This document shows positions 23,730 to 37,937 of a stretch of DNA of 64,000 nucleotides, piece after piece. A program made the translations under genes and the position numbers. Within the stretch, counting starts at the first letter, position 1. Each line of letters opens with the position of its first letter. The DNA comes from Macropodus opercularis (taxonomy: Eukaryota > Chordata > Actinopteri > Anabantiformes > Osphronemidae). The DNA lies in assembly GCA_030770545.1 (NCBI GenBank), contig CM061109.1, positions 6,510,001-6,574,000 on the forward strand, given 5' to 3'. The notes beneath the pieces were generated by a model. That model did not search any database and was not told the origin of the DNA. It saw nothing but the letters and a program-made list of their open reading frames with translations.

Positions 23730-25320
23730 TTCACCACTGAAAATAAATTCATGTTTGATTATTTGAATGTAATGCTGCCTCAGCTTGAATTCTTCTGAGT
23801 TGGGACATCTCTGACCACTACAGAAATTTGTGGCGTCACAAACAGGATAAAAAAGGAAGTCAAATTGAGGACTGCGTTCTTCCGGTTGGTGCCTGGACAT
23901 CTGGGATCGGGTGGGAAATGTTGGTAAGATTGGCTGACAAAGTCATGTGATTAGAAAAGCAGCCTTAAGAAAAGAATTTGTTGGGGGTAAACCCTGTATG
24001 TTGTGGTGGATGTAAAGACAGGAAATGGGGTAATTCGTACTAACATTGCTGTAAATAACTCACCAGCTTCATGTGTTTCAGTGTGTTATTTCTGTGATTC
24101 TAAAAATGATGCAGCCTATTGACATCTAAAAGTTGAACATTGTAACGGACACAGTTTGGAAATGTATAAGTACAAAGGGCTGACTTGCATGAGATCTGCA
24201 GGGTTTGGAGAGAAACCGCCTCCTCAACATGAAAATGGCAAATTATTTTGGTTAAGGTTGAGAAATTAGCACAGACGTTTGGCAGAGGCAGCAGTCCATT
24301 TGTGCGCCATAGGTTTTGGCTGCAGAAGTTTTGGTGTGCTATTAATTAGAGACAAATAATTAATCTAGCGATAAATTAAACTAGTAAACTGTAAGTTTGT
24401 TTCTCTTGGTAACGTGGGAAAATTACATCAGCCTGGGACGGATCCATGGTGAGAGGCCTGAGGGTTTAGATAAATCCCAGTGAAAAGCTTTCCTGTTCTA
24501 TTACTTTGTTGTTATGGAATAAACGAGCAAGGAAAGCTACTACACCCTGGCCATTAAGGGGAACGTTTGACCAGAGGCAGTGTGCTGAGATAGAGGTTTT
24601 AGTAAAAACCAATCAGCAAAATGCAAGCGTCAGACTTAAGTGTTACAATTGTTAAATTATAGAAAATTATTAGGTGAAGCTGTTCAGGGTTTTTTTAGGG
24701 TTCAGAACACTTGGAAGAGTCAGGAAAGTTTGAGAGTTTGGTATTAGGCTGAGGCAAATACAGAGCAGGAACTGGAGTGTGGCGATAATAAGCAGATGAT
24801 GAGAGTACTGAGAGATATCCCGGGAGGAAATCAATGGCTGTGGAGCCATTGATGACCTTGAACCCAGACTACAACACCAGTCATGGCCAAGCCCCAGGTG
24901 ATATACATCCAACCAGAATGGTGCACAAGACCTCCAAGGATGAGAAGAGGGTTTCCTACAGACCAGGGCAGAGGAGCCAGACAAGGAAGGGCAGGAGCTG
25001 TGAGATGTTACAGCTGTGAAAGACTTGGACATATAAGGAATCAATGTCCTACATGGGTTTGTGACAAACTCAATCGGAATGAACGAATGAGACTGAGACA
25101 GAGGGCCCTGACAAGCTGGAATCTGAGGATACTGGCTGGATCAACATCAGCCCATGGCCAGTAGTCGTTGCTGGTCCAGGTTAATAATTAAATAAAGGAA
25201 CGGGTGAAGATGTTGTCAAGTGACTGAGAGAAAATACCTTTGCATTTTGCTGAAATAGCAATTATGGACTTTATTAAAGCCATTCGCATCACAGCCTGCT
25301 TGATTGTCTCGCTGAACACC
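23730..25320 (+). mobile_element. Degraded LTR retroelement / endogenous retrovirus relic with gag zinc knuckle
   Basis: The + strand ORF 24883-25164 encodes a basic Arg/Gly-rich stretch and one CCHC zinc knuckle (CYSCERLGHIRNQC, C-x2-C-x4-H-x4-C), the nucleocapsid hallmark. Upstream at 23832-23850 a TGGCGTCACAAACAGG string resembles a primer binding site. Downstream at 25265 an ATTAAAG string resembles an LTR polyadenylation region. No pol or env frame remains and LTR limits are not clear, so the element is broken. Confidence 0.5.
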
Positions 25321-25329
25321 CCATTTTTT

Positions 25330-26528
25330 TAGGACAGATTCTGAGGATTAGTCAGTCAAATGGAATCTTGTAGCTTTCCAAGAATTCAAGAGTTCGCACA
25401 TTATATTATTATCCTACTGGCAGACTACCAGCTAAAACTGGGAGGCCCCACAATAAAAAAAAGAAAGGAAGGAAAGGAACAAAAAGAGAACGAAAAAAAC
25501 TAAACTAAAAAAACAGTATAGATTGGTGTATGAGGGCAGAGGTCCATTAAGGTTCGAGCTGAGGTTCCAATCCCTCTCACTCTGCTGTCGAATGTTCTCC
25601 CTCATGCTCAGTGGTTGACCTGTGTTCTGGTTTTTCTGTGTGGGGCTGAGTGAATACAATTTATACCTCTTTGCATTGACGTATGATGTTGAGTGTGCAC
25701 CTGGCCTGGAAACATGTCAGAAGGATTACATCACTTTGTTGTTTCTCCCAGACTACGAGAAAACGTATAGTGCATGTCTTAAGGTTGAGTCACATTTACT
25801 CTTGTCTCAAGACAATCACACGAGTCAATGTTTTATTAACAATAGAACATAGACATAGAACAATTTTACACTTTTATCAAGTGAATAAGCTCATTTCAAA
25901 TTTGATGCCTGCTACAGGTTTCATAATAGGGGGAAGAAAGGGCTGAGAAAGCAGAACATTTTGAAAAGATTCAGTTGGGAGAATATCTAGCAACTAATTT
26001 CTGTCTATATATGTGCTCATGTGGCTATTTAAGGTTTCTGATATTTCATGTCATCTCTCACTCCACTAGACTCAATAGGTTTGTTTACGAAAACGGATGA
26101 GAGCAAGCAACAGCAGGAGGCAGAGATAAAAGACTGTGAACAAATGAGCCAGGTTCTTTTCCAGCAGCATTAAAGCTGCCCTATGTGCAGAAAATAAAAA
26201 GTGCTCATATTCTGTGAGGTTAGATACAGAATATATAACATGGTTTCTGAATTGTGAAGATTTTATCAGTCATTAAGGTCAACTCAGACTCTTCTTGAGA
26301 GATGATTTGAAGGGAATATCTGTTTTTGACTTGGTCTTATGTGACTGTGAAGTCAACAAAATGACCTTTTATTAGGTTTTCCATTTCCAAATTTCCAATT
26401 TGTTGTTTTGGAACAACAAACATGTATATACACTGTCTACTGTACATCAAACAAAGCTGTGGTGACTGACCATACTGAAACATTAGCAGATGAGAGCTAC
26501 ACAAATATATACAGTAAATATATAGAAG
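25330..26528. other. Intergenic DNA without recognised genes
   Basis: AT-rich sequence between the retroelement relic and the likely 3' end of itgb2. No ORF with family features was seen on either strand. Confidence 0.5.
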
Positions 26529-26534
26529 TTTATT
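26529..26534 (-). terminator. Candidate polyadenylation signal of itgb2
   Basis: AATAAA on the - strand, about 565 bases past the itgb2 stop codon; another lies near 26368. Choice between them is not possible from sequence alone. Confidence 0.4.
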
Positions 26535-27098
26535 AATAATAGAAATCATATTGGGTTTACTGTTTGTTGTATTAAACCACTAATTGTAGCCACAATTTTT
26601 AAAAATGAAAATAATATGAAAAACCATGTGATGTTCATATATCTAAGAGGAGCCATAAAAGAGATCAATATCAATATAAACCACAACAAAGGAAAAACTG
26701 TTCTCATATGTCTACTTACTCTATATCCATTTTGTAAATTATTCACACAACCTTTGTGTTGTACATCCAGTTGAAAATTAAAAATCAGAAAACTCAAAGA
26801 TACAGACACCTTTTCACACCAATGTTAATTTCAAATGGCATATACAATGCTATTACAGTAAGTGTCCAAAAAGATACAGTACTACAGTCTATGTTTTATG
26901 ATATACAATTACAATAAAACAATTATGTAGAGAGAGTAAATTATAGAAATTTGTAAACTAAAAAAAGATTAACAAGAATAATAATAGAATGCAAATAATT
27001 GCCAACAACTTGAGCATCACAAATCATGTTCTCCCAACAAACAAAGAGATGTACATCATTAATATGTTTGCTTTGCAAGGACTCATTGCAGTAGTCGT

Positions 27099-30000
27099 CT
27101 ATTCCCCAGTAAAGGTGGGATTGGCAACAGTGGTTGTCGCATTCTGGAACAGTGGGTTGTCAGCCTGGTAACAGGAGGCCAAGAGTTTAGTTTGTTTTCT
27201 TATATAATGTTATTACAATAAATTTCAAACATAAAGTTCAAGATATGTAAAATATAAAATAACCAATGCAATGTGCTGTGAAATACTAAAATGTATTACC
27301 ATTACCAGTGATCACAGCTTTATCTGATCACTGTGTGGTATACTAGCATATCTTTAAGCTGAATTTTTATCTGGAGACGGCTATTTTTACACACTTCTGT
27401 CACAGGTACTCTTGTGTTCCCTAAAGTTTTCAAATATAAAATGGGAGGCAGAGTATTTAACTTTAAATCTCCTCTCCAGAACCAAGACGTGGAATTCCAC
27501 ATTCATCCTGAGCAACCACGTGACTTTGTTGGTATGTCTAGGGCATGTGTAATAAAGCTCCATCTTATGTTAAAGACCTCATAGCTCCAGTTAATTCAAA
27601 ATGCTGCAGCGAGAGTTCTGACTGGACTTAGAAAGAGAGAACACATTTCTCCTACATTAGCTTCTCTGCATTGGCTCCCTGTCAAATCTAGGCTAGAATT
27701 AAAAATTCTTCTTGTCACTTACAAAGCTCTTTATAATAAAGCTCCATCTTGTCTTAAAGACCTCATCGCTCCTTATGCTCCCAACAGAACGCTTCGTTCA
27801 ACAGTGCTGGTCTACTTGTGGTTCCTAGAGTTTCTAAATGTAGAATGGGAGGCAGAGCCTTAAGACCAAGCTCCTCTCCTGTGGAACCAGCTTCCAGTTC
27901 AGGTTCGAGAAGCAGACACCCTCTCTAGGTTTAAAACTAGGCTTAAAACCTTTGTTTTTGACAAAGCCTATAATTAGAGATGGTTCTGATCACTCTGAAC
28001 CATCTCTTAGTTAAGCTGCTATAGGCTTCGACTGCTGGGGGACCTCTTCATTCACTGAGCTCTTCTGCTTTTCGTTTTTTTCTATCCACTAACATGCCTC
28101 CATGTGACTAATGTTGTCTGTTTTTCTCCCCTAGTTGTGCTTCTCCCTTTCTGTCTCTCTCTCTATACTCATCTCCAGGTGTTGTCAGATTCAGAGCCGT
28201 GTGTCTCCAGTCTTCAGTTGCTGGTCCAACGATCCTGCCTGTGTTCTGTTGCTGCTTGTTTTGTATTTGTGTTGTTTTCTCTCTTCTCTATCCCCTCACC
28301 CCAACTGGTCAAGGCAGAAGCCCAAGCTCTGGTTTCTAGAGTGTGTTTCAAATGTTATCTCTGTGATCCAAGTTAAATCATAACCCAAGCCTATTTTTGT
28401 TTCCTTGTCTAGTGAGGTTAAGTATAGTCTTGTGGCTGCAATTTTTATGTTTGGAGGTGTTTTTAGTTGTTTGTTAATTAAATTCTCTCTCTCTCTCTCT
28501 GTACTCTCTCTCTCTCTTTGGTTCTCCACGGTATTGTCTGGGTCCAGCCCTTAAACCAAGCTTGCTCCACTTACAGATCTGCTCTTTGTCAATTTGTGCA
28601 CATTAAGGGCTCTATCAAGACCAGTACAACACTCACAATATCCAATTTAATTGTCATAGATTATGTGCATAAATGTGATATATTGTGTGTGTGTTTGTTA
28701 CTGCTACTATACTGTTACTCATATTTTATATTTTATGAACAGAAACAAGAAGGGTATTAAAAATCCATGTCTTGAAATGTATATTGTAAAATATATACAG
28801 TCAAGCCTGGAATTATTCATACCCCGCCAAAACCCGCTTTTTGTTCAAATGTAAATAAAAGATGAGTGATCATTTTTTTCCACAATGATGCTTCATATAC
28901 ATTGTCTTTTGGGAGACACCTGTCTAATCAAGACAAATCTTTCTGGTTGAATAAAAGTAACTTTAAGTTAGTATTTGCCAGGGGTATGAATAATTTCGGG
29001 CTTGACTGTATTATATTTTCATTCTTGTTGGCAGTAATAATAAAAGCATCTCACCTCTGCCCATTTGGATTTCTTCTTTTCATTTTCAAATTTTCTGTAC
29101 TCTTTTAGGTCCTTCATGTAGAGGAGTAACTTGACAAGCATCAGAAGTATGATGCCAATGAGAGCCACTGTTGCTATGGTGCCCCCAATGATAGCTGTAA
29201 CACTGGGTGGTTCTGGACAGTCTGGAAGGACAATTATAATACACAGAAGTTTTTACACATGTGCAAAATATATCAATACACAGTGCTGCTGTTTTGTTAA
29301 CTGTAAGTTAAGACCTGTGCATGAAGAGATTTGTCAGTGTTGGGTTTAAGGTATTACATTGTTATGAATATGATTTGATTATTTTTTTTATTTTTTATTT
29401 TTTATTTCTTTGATCACATTTCTGCATATGGCTCTATGCTTTACCTACACACATCCCAGAAAAGATAGAAGTGCACCACCTGTCTGGTTCTTTTTTTGTT
29501 TGTTTGTTTGTTCTAAAACAGCCACTAGAAGCCACTTTTCACACAATCTTAAACCCCAATTCTGAGAGAGTCCCAGTCTGCCAGTGTAGCTCACTTACAC
29601 TGGCAGACTGATGAAGAAACAACATGGCTAAAGCAGCTAAAGCCCTGAATGCACCAAACTACAACCCCAATATAAAAGATTGGTATAGGTCTACAGTAGG
29701 AAGAAATGGAAAATTTACAGATTTTTCAAGGCAGCTTAAAGATAACCCGCCCCCCCACCCCCCAGCTGCTTTGGTACATTACAAACAATATAGCGAGGCA
29801 GCAAAAAGATATTCTTGAAGCCACTGTCAATGTAAAAAAGGCTGGTGCAAGTAGGCTATTCTAACATAATTATTTGAATTTTACTGATACTGATTTTACT
29901 GATTACTGGTTTTATATTTATAAAAAAAAATACATACACAGTGGCCATGTTCTTATTTTAAAAAGTTAGGTACATGTTATCATTAGCTTACCCCTCTCTT

Positions 30001-33000
30001 TCAGAATTTTAGCCATGTAGTTATCCTCTCCAACAAGCTGTTCCAGTCTAAATTTGATCCAGCAGCCCTCTGAGTCTTTCTGTTGGCACTGCTTGCTTGG
30101 TAACTGGTCCACCAACTCATGATGAAGGCTTTTGCTACAAGCAAGGCTGCAGTTTTTTTTAAAGGGGCCTGAATCAAAACCTAGACATTCAATGCAGTTC
30201 CTGCAAATGTAAAACATATGGTTAAGAGTCAAGCTTTTGGAATTCCACTTGATCTGGCTGTGGCAAACTGGAGTTGACCACTCTTACTCTAGTAATAAGC
30301 CTTGTTTAAGATTTTTTTCTGTTACAGTTCGACTCTACAAAGAGTAAAGTCTCCCTTGGTCAAAACACATCTCGTGTTACAAATTTGACCTTCATTATGA
30401 CAATTTTCATTAATAAAATCCAAAGTAAACAAAAGATAAAACATTTCTATTAAACATGTTTGAAATCAAATGTTAAGACCACAAGCTTATCGTTGCCAGA
30501 ACAAGTCCCATCAGCTCTGACAGAAAACTAGCTTACATGCACTGCACACCTGGATTTTAAAATACTTACTGTAGCTAGCAGAGAAACACAGACTGTTAGT
30601 GACACGCTATATAAACATGCCTCTTAGATGAAATGCTCTACAACAAGATCAAGTGGAAATTCAGTCATTTGATAAACTATAAATAAGATTTAAAAAGTAA
30701 ATGTGAACTTACAGTTTGGTCTGGCAAGGATCAGGACAGTCAAAGCATGTCTGGCAGTGTGGCTGCTGATATCCACCCCTGCATTCACAGCGGTTACACT
30801 TGCAAGTCCCTCTTCCATAGCAGACAGTGTTGTTTGGGGTACGACAGCCCTCCTCAGACACCTTGCACTGACAGGCTGAACCCTCATAACCTATATTGCA
30901 TTGACATTTCCCACAGTTGCACTTACCATTCCCTGTAAGTTTGAAACAGCAGAGATGATGATCAGAACAACTGCTCATGTTAATTATTCATCATAAAAAG
31001 CAACAACACCCTCTAAATAGAGCACAAAAAGTAGTAGTTGTAGTAGCAGCACAACAGCAGAACTAAGACCAACTACACAGAGTTATGTAGTCACTTCTAC
31101 AAGTATTGATCTTGGTTTTAATTTCCAATAATAATAATTTGAACATTCTGAAACAAATGAAACATTTGAACAATTTGACAGGCATTGTCTTTGTTTCAGT
31201 GTACTTCTCTGTTAAACAATAAATCCACACAACCGACCCAAACGCAACGTAAAATTTAACGTAAAAGTTTTAACAAGGAAAAAAAGAGTTTGCCTTCATT
31301 TGCTTATTGCTTTGCTGAAGTTTTTTTTTTCATAAAAGGAAGGATGTAAAGTACATGAGGTGAATGATGTAGCTGCAGAAACAGGACAGGAGAGGTGAGG
31401 AGCGAGTGCATTCACATGACATGGTCACAAACACAGGTGAAATCAAAAGATTACATACTATACACTGCATAAAAAGACACAATGTTTTTTCTCTTTTCTG
31501 TTTTAGTCAACCTTGAATTTCCTTTGTCGTGTGTTTTTATTATCCTGTGTTTGCCACCATGTGTTTTTGTTACCACGTTATTGTGCACCTGTTATGTTTG
31601 TTCCCATGTTAGTGATTTTAAGCCATGTTAGAATACTGTTTAAAGATTCGTTGTGTTATTGGGTTTCTAAGCTCTTAAACCGTATGTTGTAAAGTGTGCA
31701 TAATATAAATACAAAACTACAGTAAATGACCTGAACCATGTCTGTATCTGTAATTTTTTTACACCTCATTTTATCAAAATCATAATTAAGTACCAGTATT
31801 TTGGTAAAAAATAATTCAGTTTCGAGTTCATTTGAAAAAAAAGCAGATATTTGTAGAAAGTAAAAACTTACCTCCACAAAGTTTATTTTGAAACTTCTCA
31901 CAGTGTTCATCGTCACACTCGCAGAAATCACCGTGATAACTGAGCCCACTTTCTGTTGTGTGGCATGAGCATCTGCCACACACACAGTCTCCTCGACCCT
32001 CACATTCTGTGCCATTCTGTCTCTTACAGGATGCTCGCAGAGATTGCTCGTCTTTCATTGCTCCAGTGGAACAGTTACAGAACTGACCGACATTGCCTTC
32101 ATTGCACCTGAATAAGAACAGGTTAGATAAAGTGATTAAGCATTACATTTTCTAATTAGCTTTGGCCTATGACTTATAAAATAAAGTAATACATGTAATC
32201 AGTCAGGATTGGTTCCTTAGTTGCCTTAAGAAAGTCTTAATGTTCTCATATCATTGTATGTTTTTACTGCAATCCATGTGACACATTGACACATTGTGTA
32301 AAGCTTAGTTAAGCTTACTTGCAAATACCACAGCTGACTTGTCCATTGCCATTGCAGTGGGAGTGGTTATTGTCAGTAGGACCTTTACAGTGACACATAC
32401 ACTCTGTAGATAAGATCACTGTCAATGTCTCCTTGATGCCCAGTGGTCTGATAGTGAAAAGCTTGTTTTCCATACATGAGTGTGCTGTCACTGTGACATT
32501 AAAAGAAATCTGGAGAGGGTAGTTGCAATCAGAGTTAAAAGGGCATTCTTGCAAAATTTACACATTTAAAATGTTTAGAAAAACATTTATTAAATATGTA
32601 TTCAGATTGAATTGTGTATTGTACAACCCCATACATTAATATTTAGTAAACTGGAATCATAGAAATGTTTTGCTAAACTTTTGTTTTTGTCAGTTTATCA
32701 AGATGATCCCCACTACTCTAAAGCTACACCTGCTTAACTTAAGAGATGGTTCAGAATGATATGAACTAGCTCTGAGCGGCCTTTTAGTTTTGTCTTTCCC
32801 CTGAGGTGAATTTGGAGTGAGCTTCGGCTGGTTCTTGTTGCTGCAATAAACATTATTAGGTGAAGATGTCTGAAATTTCTTCAGTAGAAACATTTCATCT
32901 TTTAAATGGAGATATGTTTGATGATAACAGTGTTCACATTTTAGACAAGTGGTTTGGCGTTAGAGAAGCATTACATGTACAAATAAACAGAGGTGGAGGC

Positions 33001-36000
33001 CATTTCTCATGCTGCCATTTTATCAGTGACCAGTAATGGTTCAGCAGGAGCAGGAGTCATGGTAGTTCATAAAGGTAGAGTTCATAAAGGTTTTGAAAGG
33101 ATGAATAACCTATGGTTTAGTTACATGGGCAGTTAACTAGTTGTTTATGTGATGTTTATGTAAAATCAGATAGTTTGTAATTCTAAAAGCTTGCTCTATG
33201 TGGGAATTGTTGGGTTCAGTTGTGTAAGGTCTTACCTTACTTGTAAAGTGCTTTGAGATAAATGTTGTGAATTGGAGCTATATAAATAAAGTTGAATTGA
33301 ATTGAATTAAGTCCTAAGAAGGAAAATTTGAATTTGAATTTGGAGATGTTTCATTTGTGGATTTCATGTCTTATATTTGCAGCTTACTATATCTTATCTG
33401 TTGTTGTTTATGTACTATATTTGCTTTAGTTTGCAATTGACAATAAATCTGACCGTAAGATGAGACAGAAGATAATGATTCTCCCATTAAAATTAGACTG
33501 TAAAGCATTGATAATTTTGTGACATAACAATAATTTCTACCCACCCCATACAAGAATGACAATGAAAAGTTGAAAAATTATAAAAAAAAACTAACCTCCT
33601 TTCCTACAAGAACATGATCACAAACCCCTTCGCTGCCCCCTGTTGGTAATGGATGATCGCATATAGGGGTGTAGACAACACTTACATCTTCAGGGAGATT
33701 GTCATGAGTTACAGTTACTTTGGAGGACAACCTCTGTTATAAATCATTAATTGCGAAAATTGTAAGAATAGCAATAATAATATATGGTAATATAGGATTA
33801 AGATCAAAACACAACATTAAAAGTGTCTATTCTTAGAAAGTAAACAAAATGTATTAATGGCAAATTGTCTACTTACACTATAGGCATTTTCAATCAACTG
33901 AACAACATTTTTGGAATCTTCTGAGAGAATTCCCACCTCTGACTTTGGAATCATTTTAGAGAGTTGCTAAAACAATAATAAAGTGAAATTAATAATAAGA
34001 AGAAAATAGTTAGAACATAATTTATGGCCTGTACAAATGAAAAGTAATTATTATTTACCTCATAGACAGCTGCAACATTTTTCGTCACTGCAAAAATTGG
34101 CTGAATATTGTTTTTTTCTAATTGCACAGCTAGTTGTCCAACAGATGGGTAGTCCTATACACAACAAGTACTGCAATTAGTGAAATTTGAGACTAATATA
34201 ATAGTAATATTACACAATCATTCACTTTCTATCGCAAAAACAAAACTCAACAATAGTAAATCATAACCCTTTTGCAATTCCATACATACCATCTCACTGC
34301 TCTTAGTATAAAGGTTGTCTTTCATGTGGCACTGTTCATCATTGGGTTCCAATATGCCAGCCAGTTTTCCATCTCCAGCCATGTGGAATCCAGCATCAGT
34401 TGCCAGCACAATAAGGCGAGTGCTGCTGTTCCTCCAGCCTATTTTGTCCTGATCAACAATACGTGGTGATACAAAAGAATTTCAATGGTTCACTCAAAGG
34501 GGAAAATAATGTTATATATCCCACTAACTGGCTTAAAAACATTGCGTAGTACATACAATTAATACAACTATCACAGTAGGCTAGTCTGAAGCAATTATTA
34601 TGCAGCTATCACTAGTTACAATTTAAGATGTAATGGTATGTTAAAACACATGTAGTTACTTAATGTCTTTCTGATTGAACAGCCTTAATTATATTATCTA
34701 GTTTTCATTTTTTTATAATAATAATACTAATAATTCCATGTGTGTGTCCTTACCCCACATACAGCAGCTTGCATCATAGCATCAAGACTCCCTTCAGGAG
34801 AGTCCAAGTTCCCAGAAATGGACTGGGTTGTGACCTTCTTTTTGTACTCCTGATCACTTGATGTCATACTGAGCACATGTCTGTAGCCAAAGGCAGCCTG
34901 ACACTGTTCAGAATTGTCATCACATGGATTCTTCAATTTCTCCTTGTTGGTGTTAGTGTAAGGAAGGACTGTCTTATCAACAAAGGCCCCAAACCCTGTA
35001 TTTACAGATATGTTTATTACTTTCAAAATACTGTTTAAGATGTATGAAACATTATTATTATTATTATATTAGTTTGTTGGAATAAAGACATCAACCAAGA
35101 CACAAGAAGATGCGGTTGCATTAAATTCTGCAATTAAGAGATCTGCTTTCATTACAGAGTGTTGTATATCAATAAGGTATGTACAGTTACAAGAAAAAGT
35201 ATGTCAACCCTTTGGGATTATATGGATTTCTGCATAGACTGGTCATAAAATGTGTTCTGATCTTCATCTAAGTCACTAAAAAAAAAACACAGTTTGCTTA
35301 AACTTATACCACACAAACATATGTTTTCATGTTTTTATTGAACATAACATGTAAACATTCACAGTTCAGAGTGGAAAAAATATGTGAACCCCTAGGCTAA
35401 TGAATTCTCCAAGACCTAATTAGAGCCAGGAGTCAGCCAACCTGGAGTCCAATCAGTGAGATGAGATTGGATGTGTTGGTTAAAGCTGTCCTGCCGTATA
35501 AAAAACACATACCAGTTTTGAATTTACTGTTCTCAAAAAGCATTGCCTGATGTAAACCTTGCCTCGCACAAAAGAGCTCTCAGAAGACCTATGATCAAGA
35601 GTTGTTGACTTGCATGAAGCTGGGGTTACAAAAGTATCTCTAAAAGCCTTGATGTTCATGTGTCCACAGCAAGACTGTCTACAAATGTGTTCTCTTGATT
35701 CAATAAAAACCTTGTTTGGTTCTGAAATGAGGGACCACGAACTGGATTACTGAACTTTGCCATAGAGAAGCTAATGTTGTGACACTGTGTCAGATCGCTG
35801 TGTTTCCACCACGCGCTGCCGCGCCGCCACATCCTCACAACTATCCCTTTGTAAATAGCTCAATAAATTTGTGTACAGTAAAGCCTTGGTTCCGCCCCTT
35901 CCTTTATCGCCTGGCCCTACTCTGTTTAGTAGGGTACGAGCCGAGAAGGAACGGGCGGACAGTTTGTGCAGTATTAGTTTAAGCAGACTGTGTTTCTATT

Positions 36001-37900
36001 GTTGTGACTTGAATCAGATCAGAACACATTTTATGACCAATTTATGCAGAAATCCATGTAATCCCAGAAGGTTCACACACTTTCTTTTGGCTGTATATAC
36101 TGTATTTAACCCTCAGGGACCCTTTTAAAGTTGCATACATTTGAGTTATAAAAAAATTTTTGCCTTAATATTTTTAAATATATTTATGGAGTTATTTTTT
36201 TCAGCCAATATCAGTCCTAATCAAAAAGTTATTAATTTTCTGAAATTTAACCTTCTAAATACCAGGTGTTTGTAATGATGACCTATCATAAACAGAAAAG
36301 TGCCCAAGGAAATCTGAATGTACTAATTTGTCCTTTGGATGACTTCATGACTGTATAAGTTAAGTCAGCCCCTTTATACACACACACACACACACAGATA
36401 CGCGTGTTAAAAAATTAAACCACAAAAATTCATAAAATGTGCTTAAAGGTCCCAGAGGGTTATGTTATTTTTAGATATTTTTTTTTTAAACTAAAGTTGT
36501 TGTTTACCTATTTGAGCGTGTTCCGTGATACTTTTCAGAGCTGCAAAAAGCTGTTCTCCAAGTCCTTTTACGTTTACCAAGTCATCTTTCATAGAGTATG
36601 ACAGGTCCATCAGGTAGTAGAGATCAACTGGATATCCCTGAACTCTTCTGAAAGCAACACTAAATGTGGTAGGAAGCCCTGAAATGAAAAACAACAAACA
36701 AATCTACATTTGTCTTTTGTGAGATGCTAAAGTTGTTAGGGCTATTGCCTCACAATTACAATCTGGCTAAGCCCTACCTTAACATGGTTTATAAAACTCA
36801 TCTGCCCTATAATAAACTTTAACTCTGTGAAGATGTGATGAAGTGTGAATTTATTATTTAAATTGTAAGATCCTTTTCTTAATTAAAACTTACTTTTGTA
36901 TAATAAAGACTAAGAACAGCTCCTATTTTTATTGGGTTGCATTACTTAAAATTCCCATGGCTAAATGAATGCTAATGGGTTTTAAAGCAAAGTCTCTGAA
37001 TATGCTTTTAATTTCCAAAAGTAAAAAAAGAATGTCACTAACCTGGACGCAGTCTCAGACTAATCTTCTGTGGACTCAGCTGGACGGGCTCCTGCTCATT
37101 GAACGAAGTGGACAGAGGAGTTTTTTTTTCAATGTTTACATTGTTTTGAGGGGCAATGATCTCATCCCTCTTGCATCCTCTGGATATCAACTGCTCTTCA
37201 GTATCACAGCGTACTGCTTCTTGCTCACCAGCTTTGGTAAAATTCTATGCAAACACAAATGCGAGGAGATAGAAGCAGCATAAATATAAACGCATTTATT
37301 CTGCATGTGACAGACCTACTAAATCAGTGGTCTGGCTGATAGTGGCAGGAATCATTCTTTAGTGTCTCTTTTTATGAGATTTCTTATGAGATTTGAGATT
37401 TTTTATGAGAATTATATAATTATTGGCAGAGGTAACGTGATGTAAACCCCTTGTTAGTAGAAACTAAGAGTAGATATAGATGGTTCTTTCTTACCAGCTG
37501 CTGACACCACACGCAGTATGGCCCAGATTTTATACAGTCATCGCAAGAGTTGATCACAGACTTTGGGCAAACTTTATCTTCACACAATCCTGAAAATTAA
37601 AAATCAAATGTGTGTGTATGTATAAAATAAAAAAAAAAAATCCCTCCTCGCCCCCCGTGGGCGGTCTCATCCTTCCAAGCTCGGGTCCTCTACCAGAGGC
37701 CTGGGAGCTCGAGGGTTCTGCGCAGTATCTTAGCTGTTCTTAGGACTGCACTTTTCTGGACTGAGATGTCTGAGGTCTTTCCTGGACCTCATATATATAT
37801 ATATATATGCTCCAGCCTGAAGACGACTTCCGTGTAGACGGACAGATTCGCTTATGTAACCGAGTCTCACGTCGGGTTTTACCGTTTTCCCATTTTCTAC

Positions 37901-37937
<37 letters not shown>

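Noticed and set aside
30747..30938. + strand ORF over an itgb2 exon
   Set aside because: Shadow of the Cys-rich EGF-repeat exon on the - strand, where phase and splice sites fit integrin.
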